NCBI GenBank assembly: GCA_030731175.1
Contig: JANQUM010000083.1
Span: forward strand, 2,478 to 10,042
Direction of reading: 5' to 3'
Length of the DNA: 7,565 bases
Origin: Spirosomataceae bacterium
Lineage (GTDB): Bacteria; Bacteroidota; Bacteroidia; Cytophagales; Spirosomataceae
This document shows positions 1 through 6,722 of this stretch, one piece after another. Each line of letters begins with the position of its first letter. Position 1 is the first letter of the stretch. A program made the translations under genes and the position numbers. The notes under the pieces were generated by a model. The model did no database searches and was not told the origin of the DNA. It was given only the letters and a program-made list of their open reading frames with translations.

Positions 1-756
1 AAACGCGACGGCTACTTTCTCAAAAAACTCTTTGTAAGTAATTGTTCCAGCGTTTACGATAAAGCGTTCCCCAAAAGCATTTTGGTCGATTATGTGGCAA
101 ATAATTCCCGTTAAATCTTGAATATCGACGTAATTAAGACTGCCGAGTGTGTAAAAGCGGTTTTCATCGTAAACGTATTTAAATAATTGCGTACTGCTAC
201 GAGACCAATCTCCTTCGCCCAAAATAACCGACGGATTCACAACGGCAACTTTCAAGCCTTCTGCTTCTCCCCGCCAAACTTCACACTCAGCGAGGTACTT
301 ACTCTTTGCGTAATGCGAATTGAGCGAAGATTCTTCCCATTGCTGTGATTCATCGATATTGGTAATTTGCTTTGATAAGTTTGGAGTGGTTGGTCTGCCG
401 AGTGCCGCAATAGAACTTACAAAAAGCAACTTTTTCACCCCCGTTTCGAGGCAAGAGTTTACTACGTTAGTTGTTCCCTGTACATTTACATGATACATTT
501 TTGTGCGTTCTTTAGGGTTAAACGAAACCATTGCCGCCGTGTGGATAACTACGTCTATGTCGTGCATCGCGTTTGATAAACCAAGCACGTCTGTGATGTC
601 ACCCTCAATTATTTCGATGTCGTTTTTGACGCCTTCGAGTAACGACAAATCGGCGGAACTTCGGCACAATGCTTTTACGTGGTGATTTTTACCGATAAAC
701 GTTTTTGCTACCGCACTTCCCACCAAACCATTTGCCCCGGTAATTAGTATATTCAT
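1..756 (-). CDS. NAD-dependent epimerase/dehydratase, extended SDR family (C-terminus beyond window)
   Basis: The reading frame runs uninterrupted from an ATG at 756-754 to the window edge, giving the first 252 residues. The N-terminus has a Rossmann dinucleotide-binding loop, GANGLVG at about residues 7-13. The SDR catalytic set follows: SS at 114-115, then Y149-A-K-S-K153 (the YxxxK motif). NPSVILG (174-180) and YVDIQDL (209-215) match the conserved substrate-side and VHVDD-like segments of extended SDRs (COG0451, epimerase / dihydroflavonol-4-reductase-like). Such enzymes use NAD(P)H to oxidise, reduce or epimerise a sugar nucleotide, sterol or similar alcohol in the cytosol. The substrate cannot be told from sequence. 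Extended SDRs are usually around 310-340 residues, so perhaps 60-90 are missing beyond position 1. No signal peptide is seen. It diverges from the CBM9-like gene at 849. The family call is secure and the specific reaction is not. Confidence 0.9.
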   Translation of the reverse strand, partial: MNILITGANGLVGSAVAKTFIGKNHHVKALCRSSADLSLLEGVKNDIEIIEGDITDVLGLSNAMHDIDVVIHTAAMVSFNPKERTKMYHVNVQGTTNVVNSCLETGVKKLLFVSSIAALGRPTTPNLSKQITNIDESQQWEESSLNSHYAKSKYLAECEVWRGEAEGLKVAVVNPSVILGEGDWSRSSTQLFKYVYDENRFYTLGSLNYVDIQDLTGIICHIIDQNAFGERFIVNAGTITYKEFFEKVAVAF

Positions 757-773
757 TGACTTTTGCACTTTTT

Positions 774-790
774 CAATTGTAAAAATAGGC
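774..790 (-). promoter_or_regulatory. possible promoter of the SDR gene
   Basis: Reading the minus strand towards the SDR start, TACAATTG (781-774) matches the Bacteroidota -7 consensus TAnnTTTG at five of its six defined positions. It would put a transcription start near 768, leaving a leader of roughly 11 bases. No clear TTTG at -33 was found, so this is a weak call. A similar arrangement, GCCTATTT followed by TTACAATTG, lies upstream of ftsK on the same strand. Confidence 0.3.
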
Positions 791-798
791 ACTCGTAC

Positions 799-810
799 CT
801 GAACATTCAG
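799..810. promoter_or_regulatory. small inverted repeat between divergent genes, possible operator
   Basis: CTGAA (799-803) and TTCAG (806-810) form a perfect inverted repeat around CA. It lies between the candidate -7 elements of the SDR gene and of the CBM9-like gene, where a dimeric regulator could affect both. A five-base arm can arise by chance, so this is only a candidate. Confidence 0.25.
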
Positions 811-818
811 ATTTTGGG

Positions 819-826
819 TATATTTG
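819..826 (+). promoter_or_regulatory. candidate -7 promoter element for the CBM9-like/lipoprotein pair
   Basis: TATATTTG matches the Bacteroidota housekeeping -7 consensus TAnnTTTG exactly. It lies 22 bases before the ATG at 849, implying a short leader of roughly 16 bases. No TTTG at the expected -33 distance is visible, so the call rests on the -7 box and its position. Confidence 0.4.
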
Positions 827-848
827 TTTTCATCCCTAATAAAACCCC

Positions 849-1475
849 ATGTACGAAATAAAGTTAACGCAAGACGACTGGACCGCGTTGCAAAATGAGC
901 AATTCCGCCATTCAACAGATGGTAGTTTGGCGACTCAAAAAACGGAAGTTCACCTAAAATATGACAACAACCGCTTGCACGTAAGGTTTCGTTGCCACGA
1001 TAATCCGTTTACGGCTCAAAATAGCATGAAAACCCACAACGATAACCTGTTTAATCAGGAAGTTTTTGAGTTATTCATTGCTCCGTCGGAAGCTGATTCG
1101 ACTAACTATTTGGAATTTGAAATCAACCCAAATAATACTATTTGGATGGGTCAAGTCTTTAATCCGACGTTGGGCGAAGGTGGCGACAATAAACTGACGA
1201 TGATTCCGTATGACGAAGCAGAAATAACGCATGATGTAAAAGTAATGGAGAATGCGTGGTTTGGAGAATTTAGTATTCCGTGGGAACTAATTGGTGGAAA
1301 ATCGGACGTTTACCGCATTAATTTTTACCGAATTATCTCAACAACATCGCACGAAAACCCTGATTGGATTTGTACGCCGCAAACCTGTGATTTTACTTGT
1401 TGGTCGCCCACTATGAGTGGTGAAAATCCGGCATTTCACAAGCCGAAAAAATTTGGGGTATTGAGGTTAACTTAA
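849..1475 (+). CDS. carbohydrate-binding family 9-like protein
   Basis: The 208-residue product looks like one CBM9-like beta-sandwich domain over its whole length. Landmarks are EVFELFI (71-77), YLEFEINPNNT (87-97), FSIPW (141-145), INFYRI (157-162), CWSPT (184-188) and the closing FHKPKKFGVLRL (196-207). CBM9 domains bind the reducing ends of glycans, often with calcium. Stand-alone copies of about this size occur in Bacteroidota, generally without a known role. There is no signal peptide: the chain begins MYEIKLTQDDW and enters the fold at once, so it is either cytosolic or exported by an unrecognised route. No Shine-Dalgarno motif precedes the ATG, as is usual in this phylum. It is followed after 13 bases by the lipoprotein gene and is probably co-transcribed with it. 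The family is well supported; ligand and role are unknown. Confidence 0.85.
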   Translation: MYEIKLTQDDWTALQNEQFRHSTDGSLATQKTEVHLKYDNNRLHVRFRCHDNPFTAQNSMKTHNDNLFNQEVFELFIAPSEADSTNYLEFEINPNNTIWMGQVFNPTLGEGGDNKLTMIPYDEAEITHDVKVMENAWFGEFSIPWELIGGKSDVYRINFYRIISTTSHENPDWICTPQTCDFTCWSPTMSGENPAFHKPKKFGVLRLT

Positions 1476-1488
1476 AAACTGGAAAATA

Positions 1489-2385
1489 ATGAAACAAAGG
1501 AGGTATTGGCTTGTAGTGGTTTTGGCAGTATGTTTGGTGGGTTGCAACAAAAATAATCCAGACCCCGACTCGCCCGTTTTTTTACTCAAGTCGGTGATTA
1601 CCTCTGATCGGGCAACCGAACTGCAACGCATTACCACCACTTTCACGTATGATGAAAACGATTTGCTGATTGAGCGGCGACGGGAAGATACCACCTTTTT
1701 CAAAGCGTCGGGTACGTTTTTGGCATCGCAACGCACAATTCGATATACTTACGTCGAAGACGGATTGCTTTCCAAAAGCACACAAAATATTGTCAGCCTA
1801 ACGGATTTTCGCACCGTAGAATCTAATTTTTCGTACCGAAACGGGTTATTGGTTTCAGAGAAAGTGGGTGACGTGATAACCAATTATTCTTATAACGACG
1901 CCGGAGAATTAACGCGAACAGAAACAATTTTTTCTCGCGGAGGGTCTTCAACAACCGACTACCGAAACGGAATTCCGACATCTTACCAAGCCGAAGGAAG
2001 TGGTTTTAGCAGTATCAGTGGCAATATCAAAAGCTATTTCAATGCTGATTTACAGTTGATAAGGCGTGAACAGATAAACTCTGGGCTGGTTGTTTCTCTC
2101 GAAGAACGCAGCTACCACGCCGGAAAATCTTATTACGACGCTCTGCCAGATTTTAAGGGTTTTCCGTTTGTGAAAAGTGAGACCTACGGCGGTGGCATTG
2201 GTAATGTTAAGCAGGTTTTTTCTATCGAGAACGGTCAACGTATTTTGATTGAAGAAGAAAAATTCACGCCAATTTTTAATGCAAACGGTTTTTTGATAAG
2301 CAATAAAGGCGAAGATCGTTTTCAGCTTAATACCTCTAGCCCCAAAGTGAACTTTGTAACCTACGAGTACGAGTATTCAAGGTAG
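1489..2385 (+). CDS. putative lipoprotein with degenerate YD-type repeats
   Basis: The 298-residue product starts with a lipoprotein signal: basic residues KQRR, a hydrophobic run (residues 7-18), and lipobox LVGC with the acylated cysteine at 19. After a short flexible stretch (CNKNNPDPDSP) come irregular repeats of the type aromatic-x-Y-N/D-x-x-G-L-L. Examples are FTYDENDLLIERR (52-64), YTYVEDGLLSKST (87-98), FSYRNGLLVSEKV (114-126), YSYNDAGELTRTE (133-145), YFNADLQLIRRE (183-194) and FNANGFLISNK (263-273). They resemble the YD repeats of RHS-type proteins and of many Bacteroidota hypothetical lipoproteins, and suggest a beta-rich shell anchored to the periplasmic or outer face of an envelope membrane. 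There is no RHS core motif or toxin domain, and the protein is far too small for a polymorphic toxin. It lies 13 bases after the CBM9-like gene and ends before a strong terminator. Function unknown. Confidence 0.8.
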   Translation: MKQRRYWLVVVLAVCLVGCNKNNPDPDSPVFLLKSVITSDRATELQRITTTFTYDENDLLIERRREDTTFFKASGTFLASQRTIRYTYVEDGLLSKSTQNIVSLTDFRTVESNFSYRNGLLVSEKVGDVITNYSYNDAGELTRTETIFSRGGSSTTDYRNGIPTSYQAEGSGFSSISGNIKSYFNADLQLIRREQINSGLVVSLEERSYHAGKSYYDALPDFKGFPFVKSETYGGGIGNVKQVFSIENGQRILIEEEKFTPIFNANGFLISNKGEDRFQLNTSSPKVNFVTYEYEYSR

Positions 2386-2407
2386 AAAGAGTTTATAATT
2401 TGGTAGA

Positions 2408-2457
2408 TTAACCCCGTAAATTTAAATATTTAGTTTAAATTTACGGGGTTAATTTTT
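2408..2457 (+). terminator. strong hairpin terminator after the lipoprotein gene, abutting the ATPase start
   Basis: A perfect 19-bp inverted repeat (2408-2426 with 2434-2452) encloses the seven-base loop TATTTAG. It can extend by one A-T pair at 2407/2453. The outer part of the stem carries the GC pairs (ACCCCGT with ACGGGGT) and the inner part is AT-only. Five Ts follow the right arm, as expected of a rho-independent terminator for the plus-strand pair upstream. The next start codon, at 2462, begins nine bases after the stem, so the same hairpin probably also forms the leader of the ATPase mRNA if that gene is read from upstream. Confidence 0.85.
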
Positions 2458-2461
2458 GAAA

Positions 2462-3640
2462 ATGGTAGAACGAAAGATAAAAAAACGGATTTTAAAGAAT
2501 GTTTCTTTTTTCCCAGCGGTTGCGATTCTTGGTCCTCGGCAGGTTGGAAAAACAACGCTGGTGAAAAGCCTTCGGGCTGAATTGCAAAAGCCGAGTGAGT
2601 ATTTTGATTTAGAAAACCTACAAGTGGCGAAACGCTTTGAAGAAGCTCCGTCGTTATCGTTAGAAAGTCTTCGCCACAAAACGGTTATCTTCGACGAAAT
2701 ACATCGTTTGCCAAATATTTTTCCGCTTCTGCGGGGAGAAATAGACGGGCATCGTGAAGCGGGGCGGTTTATTTTTTTAGGGTCGGCTTCGTTTGACTTA
2801 CTGAAAAATACTTCTGAATCGCTGGCGGGAAGAATCAGCTACCTCGAAATGAGCCCGTTGTTATTTTCTGAACTCGATACGCTTAACCAAGATAATTTTT
2901 TGAATATGCACTGGTTTCGGGGCGGTTTTCCAACAGCTTATTTAGCCCCCGATGCCGAATTGTGGCATCAATGGTTTTCTTCTTTTGTTTCAACTTATTT
3001 GGAGAAAGACTTGCCGCAATTGGGTATGACTACTGAACCCAAAGAAATGGGGCGGCTATTGACGATGCTTGCACATCAAACAGGAAATATGCTGAATAAT
3101 TCCAATTTGGCGAAGTCGTTGGGCGTGAGCGTAACAAAAACGATTCAACAGGTAGATTTTCTGGAGAAAACGCTGTTGGTAAGGAAGTTAGAGCCATTTC
3201 ATTCAAATATTAGAAAACGCTTGGTGAAAACTCCGAAGCTTTATATTCGTGATAGTGGAATGCTTCATTTTTTGTTACGAATCCCAAATTACGATGCGTT
3301 GCTGGGACATCCTTTAAGCGGAAACTCGTGGGAAGGGTACGTTATTGAGCAGGTTATCTCGAAATTATCTTGGTTGGATATTCCGTATTTTTACCGCACC
3401 GCCGACGGCTCAGAGTTGGATTTAATTATCGTGAATGGCAATAATGTCCGATTAGCAATTGAGATAAAACTCTCTAATGCTCCCAAAATAAGTCGTGGAA
3501 ATACAATCGCATTAGAAGACCTTGAAAGTCCGCCATTTTTGGTCGTAACTCCTTCTTCTGATGACTATGCACTTCGAGAAAATGCGTGGGTTTGTAGTAT
3601 GAAAACGCTTGATGAAAACTTAGATAGGTTGTTAGGATGA
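2462..3640 (+). CDS. AAA_14 / DUF4143 ATP-binding protein (COG1373 type)
   Basis: The ATG at 2462 is chosen. An in-frame TTG at 2456 lies in the T-run of the preceding terminator and would add only two residues. The 392-residue product has an N-terminal AAA_14 P-loop domain with Walker A GPRQVGKTT (24-32), Walker B VIFDEIH (75-81) and a sensor-like FLGSAS (105-110). A linking region has RGGFP (153-157) and a winged-helix-like stretch (about 212-247). The C-terminal DUF4143 part holds WEGYVIEQ (290-297), ELD with D320, and EIK (334-336), a layout like the PD-(D/E)XK nuclease fold. The family is widespread and patchily distributed in bacteria and archaea, and its biological role is not established. 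Nuclease activity has not been shown by anything visible here. The length is normal and no partner gene adjoins it. The 3' end is nine bases from the stop of convergent ftsK, and no terminator is seen between them. Confidence 0.9.
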   Translation: MVERKIKKRILKNVSFFPAVAILGPRQVGKTTLVKSLRAELQKPSEYFDLENLQVAKRFEEAPSLSLESLRHKTVIFDEIHRLPNIFPLLRGEIDGHREAGRFIFLGSASFDLLKNTSESLAGRISYLEMSPLLFSELDTLNQDNFLNMHWFRGGFPTAYLAPDAELWHQWFSSFVSTYLEKDLPQLGMTTEPKEMGRLLTMLAHQTGNMLNNSNLAKSLGVSVTKTIQQVDFLEKTLLVRKLEPFHSNIRKRLVKTPKLYIRDSGMLHFLLRIPNYDALLGHPLSGNSWEGYVIEQVISKLSWLDIPYFYRTADGSELDLIIVNGNNVRLAIEIKLSNAPKISRGNTIALEDLESPPFLVVTPSSDDYALRENAWVCSMKTLDENLDRLLG

Positions 3641-3649
3641 TGTAATTTC

Positions 3650-6154
3650 TCAATTCTTCAAACCCCTCAAAACCCCTTCCAATTCTTCCAAAGTTTTGAC
3701 CAAAACCTCACGAGCTTTGCTGCCTTCAAACGGGCCTAAGATTCCGGCGGCTTCGAGTTGATCCACAATGCGTCCGGCTCGGTTATAACCGATTTTCATT
3801 TTGCGTTGAATCAACGATGTGCTGCCTTGACCCGAGGCAACAAGCAAGCGGGCAGCATCTTCAAATAACGGATCGGTTTCGTTCGGGTTGAAATCAAGAC
3901 TTGAGCCTTCGTCGTCGCCCACAAATTCGGGTAGGAGGTAGGCGGATTCGTAACCCCGCTGACTGCCAATAAAGTCGCAAATTTCTTCTACTTCTGGCGT
4001 ATCCACAAAAGGGCATTGTAAACGCACCGTGCTGGAACCCATCGATAATAGCATATCTCCGTTTCCGACTAACTGCTCCGCTCCGCCGGTGTCTAAAATA
4101 GTTCTTGAATCTACCTTTGCGGTTACCTTGAAAGACAAACGTGCCGGAAAATTGGCTTTTATCAAACCCGTAATTACATTCACTGACGGGCGTTGCGTTG
4201 CCACAATTAGGTGAATACCAATGGCTCGGGCAAGCTGAGCGAGGCGGGCAATTGGCTGCTCCACTTCTTTCCCCGCGGTCATCATCAAATCGGCGAGTTC
4301 GTCAATCACCAATATGATATAGGGCAAAAACTTGTGCCCTTTTTCGGGGCTTAATCGGCGTTTCGCAAATTTGGTATTGTATTCTCTGATATTTCTTACC
4401 TGAGCATCTTTGAGTAAATCATAGCGGCTGTCCATTTCGATACATAGTGAGTTCAGTGTATGGATAACCTTTTTTGTGTCGGTAATTATAGCTTCTTCTG
4501 AACCCGGTAACATCGCTAAAAAGTGCCGTTCAATTTTGTTGAAAAGCGTGAGTTCTACCTTTTTCGGGTCAACCAAAACAAACTTGATTTCGGCGGGGTG
4601 CTTTTTGTAAAGTAGTGAAGTCAGAATGACGTTCAAGCCCACAGATTTACCTTGTCCGGTTGCTCCCGCCATGAGCAGGTGCGGCATTTTGGCGAGGTCT
4701 CCGACGTAGATTTCGTTGGAAATCGTTTTTCCCAAAATGATCGGCAATTCGTATTTCGAGTTCTGGAATTTTTCCCCCGCAATGCAAGATTTAGTTGAAA
4801 CAATTTCTCGGTTTGTGTTCGGAACTTCAATACCAATTGTGCCTTTTCCGGGCATTGGAGCAATGATACGGATTCCCAGTGCCGCCAAACTCAAGGCAAT
4901 ATCGTCTTCTAAATTTTTTATTTTTGAAATCCGAACGCCCGCTTCCGGGATAATTTCGTAGAGCGTAACCGTTGGGCCAACGGTGGCTTTAATGCTCGAA
5001 ATTCCGATGGAGAAATTCCGCATCGTTTCCACGATATTATTTTTGTTTTGTTCGAGCTCTATCGCAAGTTCAGCGTCGGTAACTTTCGTGGGCGATGTGT
5101 GGTTGCTTAAGATAGAAATTGGCGGAAATTTATAACCCGAAAGCTCAAGCGTTGGGTCGTATAACCCGAAGTCTTTCAGAAGCTTTTCGTTTACATCTTC
5201 TTCGTCGTCGTCATCGGGAACAAACGAATTTGGCGTTTCGTCAATTTGTAATTGTAGACTTTCTTCCTCCGGTTCTTCTTCAATAACGGGCGGTTGCTCT
5301 TTTCTTGCTTCTACCGAAAAATCAACTCCGCCCTGAAATGGCTTCTCCTGAATTAAATTTGTTTCCTTTTCGGTAGTTTTAATTGGCTCGGATTGTCTTT
5401 CCTTTCGAGGAATAAATGTTTCTTCTTCCTCATCTTCGTAAGAATTGTCTAAATCGTCGAGCTTTTCTTGAAAAGAACGGCGTTTCTTAAAAAATTGAGA
5501 AATATAAGCCGAAACTGCGTCGTCAATTTCGGTGAAGCCGTGAAACATGATTAGCCAGCCCACAAGTGCTGCCGCCAATATGAAAATGCCACCCCAACCA
5601 ATGATGCGGCTCAGGTAATTATTGACCGAAAACCCAATTCCACCCGAAGTGATTCCGTGTTCGTTCAAATCAAAATTCACAACGAAATATCCGAAGAAAA
5701 TCGAGATAAAAAAGACGTAGAAAAGCGTAGCTACGGCGTAGCGGTTCAGGTTTATTTCAAATAAATCTTTCTGAAAAATCATGCGGTAGCCGCCCAAAAA
5801 CATAATTGGTAACCACCCAAACGCCGCAATGCCAAACCACTTGTAAATAAACCAATGCGAGATATACGCCCCAAAAAGTCCTAACGTATTTTCAGCACGG
5901 CGGGTGGTTTCGGTTACGGTGGTTGTGAATTCATTTCTGACCAAATCATGGTCGGCGGTGCCCGTAAACAGAAACGACACAAAAGAAATGAACATTAAAA
6001 CAGAAAGAGCAATGAAAAGCACGCCCGCCACCATAGTTATTTGGTGTTGTAGCAACGCCCAATCCGTTGGGTTTGAGATTGGCTTGGCGGCAGGGCTTCG
6101 GCTGGTGCTGTTTTTCCTGCTGTTTACGGAGGAGTTTCTTCGTTTGGTTGCCAC
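3650..6154 (-). CDS. ftsK: DNA translocase FtsK
   Basis: The 834-residue protein pumps double-stranded DNA at the closing division septum so that chromosome termini are cleared and dimers resolved. A basic N-terminal tail is followed by four likely membrane helices (about 40-64, 106-127, 138-160, 186-206). An acidic, proline-containing linker (about 225-345, with EDEEEE and DDDDEED runs) is much shorter than in E. coli. The motor carries Walker A GATGQGKS (497-504), Walker B ILVIDELAD (614-622) and TQRPSVNVITG (653-663). The C-terminal gamma winged helix (about 762-822) includes RKMKIGYNRAGRIVDQLE, the helix that reads polar KOPS-type DNA in this family. The start is GTG at 6154-6152: an in-frame TAA lies 21 bases before it, no start codon falls between, and the next methionine is residue 41, inside the first membrane helix. 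It diverges from rpsT and converges on the ATPase gene. Confidence 0.96.
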   Translation of the reverse strand: MATKRRNSSVNSRKNSTSRSPAAKPISNPTDWALLQHQITMVAGVLFIALSVLMFISFVSFLFTGTADHDLVRNEFTTTVTETTRRAENTLGLFGAYISHWFIYKWFGIAAFGWLPIMFLGGYRMIFQKDLFEINLNRYAVATLFYVFFISIFFGYFVVNFDLNEHGITSGGIGFSVNNYLSRIIGWGGIFILAAALVGWLIMFHGFTEIDDAVSAYISQFFKKRRSFQEKLDDLDNSYEDEEEETFIPRKERQSEPIKTTEKETNLIQEKPFQGGVDFSVEARKEQPPVIEEEPEEESLQLQIDETPNSFVPDDDDEEDVNEKLLKDFGLYDPTLELSGYKFPPISILSNHTSPTKVTDAELAIELEQNKNNIVETMRNFSIGISSIKATVGPTVTLYEIIPEAGVRISKIKNLEDDIALSLAALGIRIIAPMPGKGTIGIEVPNTNREIVSTKSCIAGEKFQNSKYELPIILGKTISNEIYVGDLAKMPHLLMAGATGQGKSVGLNVILTSLLYKKHPAEIKFVLVDPKKVELTLFNKIERHFLAMLPGSEEAIITDTKKVIHTLNSLCIEMDSRYDLLKDAQVRNIREYNTKFAKRRLSPEKGHKFLPYIILVIDELADLMMTAGKEVEQPIARLAQLARAIGIHLIVATQRPSVNVITGLIKANFPARLSFKVTAKVDSRTILDTGGAEQLVGNGDMLLSMGSSTVRLQCPFVDTPEVEEICDFIGSQRGYESAYLLPEFVGDDEGSSLDFNPNETDPLFEDAARLLVASGQGSTSLIQRKMKIGYNRAGRIVDQLEAAGILGPFEGSKAREVLVKTLEELEGVLRGLKN

Positions 6155-6370
6155 AGATTTATTGAAAGCTAAGGATTATAGAAAAGCAATTGTAATGACA
6201 AAAATAGGCAAAATTTATTTAATGACAGGAACGTCACGTTTTCTAAACCCCAACCTTATTAATTGCGACATTTACGTACGAAGTATAACCTCACTTCACA
6301 GAAAATAAGAAATAGTTTATCCTTAAAGTAAATTGTGCGGAAATTAAAACCGCAAAAATAAGAATTGGAT
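6155..6370. other. intergenic region between ftsK and rpsT
   Basis: This AT-rich stretch between the divergent genes shows no supportable coding frame or RNA gene. It contains a perfect 11-base palindrome, AACGT-C-ACGTT (6230-6240), and TACGTA (6273-6278). On the ftsK side there is a TACAATTG box (6194-6187, minus strand). These are possible regulatory sites for ftsK, but none is well supported. The rpsT promoter begins at the right-hand edge. Confidence 0.5.
6187..6209 (-). promoter_or_regulatory. possible ftsK promoter element
   Basis: On the minus strand TACAATTG (6194-6187) is one base off the TAnnTTTG consensus. It lies 32 bases before the GTG start and would give a leader of about 26 bases. 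A TTTG occurs only about 14 bases upstream of it, too close for a normal -33, so this is tentative. The upstream flank GCCTATTT is shared with the SDR gene's leader. Confidence 0.3.
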
Positions 6371-6400
6371 TTTGTTTATACAGAAATTTTGCTAAATTTG
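6371..6400 (+). promoter_or_regulatory. Bacteroidota-type promoter of rpsT
   Basis: TTTG (6371-6374) and TAAATTTG (6393-6400) match the -33 and -7 elements of Bacteroidota housekeeping promoters, separated by 18 bases, close to the usual spacing. Transcription should start near 6405-6407, giving an A/T-rich leader of about 37 bases that lacks a Shine-Dalgarno motif and shows no obvious fold. The position fits a strongly expressed ribosomal protein gene. Confidence 0.8.
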
Positions 6401-6442
6401 CAGCCCGAAATTACGAATAGACAGATATAACAATAATATAAA

Positions 6443-6694
6443 ATGGCAAATCATAAGTCCGCATTAAAACGCATCCGTTCAAACGAAGCAAAGCGTGTAA
6501 GAAACAGGTATCAGCATAAATCTACCCGTACGGCTATCCGTAGGTTGAGAGCTACTGAAGATAAAGCAGAAGCGGCTGAGTTGTTCAAGACAGTATCTTC
6601 AATGGTTGACAAACTTGCTCGCAAGAATGTAATCCACAAAAATAAAGCGGCAAACTTGAAATCAGGTCTTGCAGTTTTTGTAAACGCTCTGTAA
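6443..6694 (+). CDS. rpsT: 30S ribosomal protein S20
   Basis: The 83-residue product is a lysine/arginine-rich helical protein with the S20 signatures MANHKSALKRIRSNEAKRVRNRYQ at the N-terminus (residues 1-24) and IHKNKAANLKSGL near the C-terminus (64-76). S20 binds 16S rRNA early in assembly of the small subunit and stabilises its body. The length is normal for the family and the start is the ATG at the head of MANHKSA. It has its own near-consensus promoter at 6371-6400 and its own hairpin terminator at 6723-6757, so it is probably a single-gene unit. In enterobacteria S20 represses its own translation; nothing in this short leader shows such control. Confidence 0.98.
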   Translation: MANHKSALKRIRSNEAKRVRNRYQHKSTRTAIRRLRATEDKAEAAELFKTVSSMVDKLARKNVIHKNKAANLKSGLAVFVNAL

Positions 6695-6722
6695 GCGTTT
6701 CGCAGAATATAATATTTTACAG

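Noticed and set aside
503..685. 60-codon plus-strand frame
   Set aside because: It lies wholly antisense to the SDR gene, whose motifs are intact, and its product has no recognisable feature.
1489..2385. RHS/polymorphic toxin reading of the YD-like repeats
   Set aside because: There is no RHS core motif, no toxin tip and no immunity gene, and the protein is a short lipoprotein.
2408..2452. Insertion-sequence end or attachment site reading of the perfect inverted repeat
   Set aside because: There is no transposase or integrase and no flanking target duplication, and a hairpin with a T-run after a stop codon is explained as a terminator.
2456..2461. TTG as start of the ATPase
   Set aside because: It falls in the terminator T-run and adds only two residues; the ATG at 2462 is the simpler choice.
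2386..6154. A multi-gene defence or mobile system around the ATPase and ftsK
   Set aside because: FtsK is a full-length core division protein with membrane helices and gamma domain, not a plasmid-transfer or defence homologue, and no other accessory gene adjoins the ATPase.
5904..6308. 134-codon plus-strand frame overlapping the ftsK 5' end
   Set aside because: Most of it mirrors the FtsK N-terminal coding sequence on the other strand; the rest is low-complexity intergenic DNA with no family resemblance.
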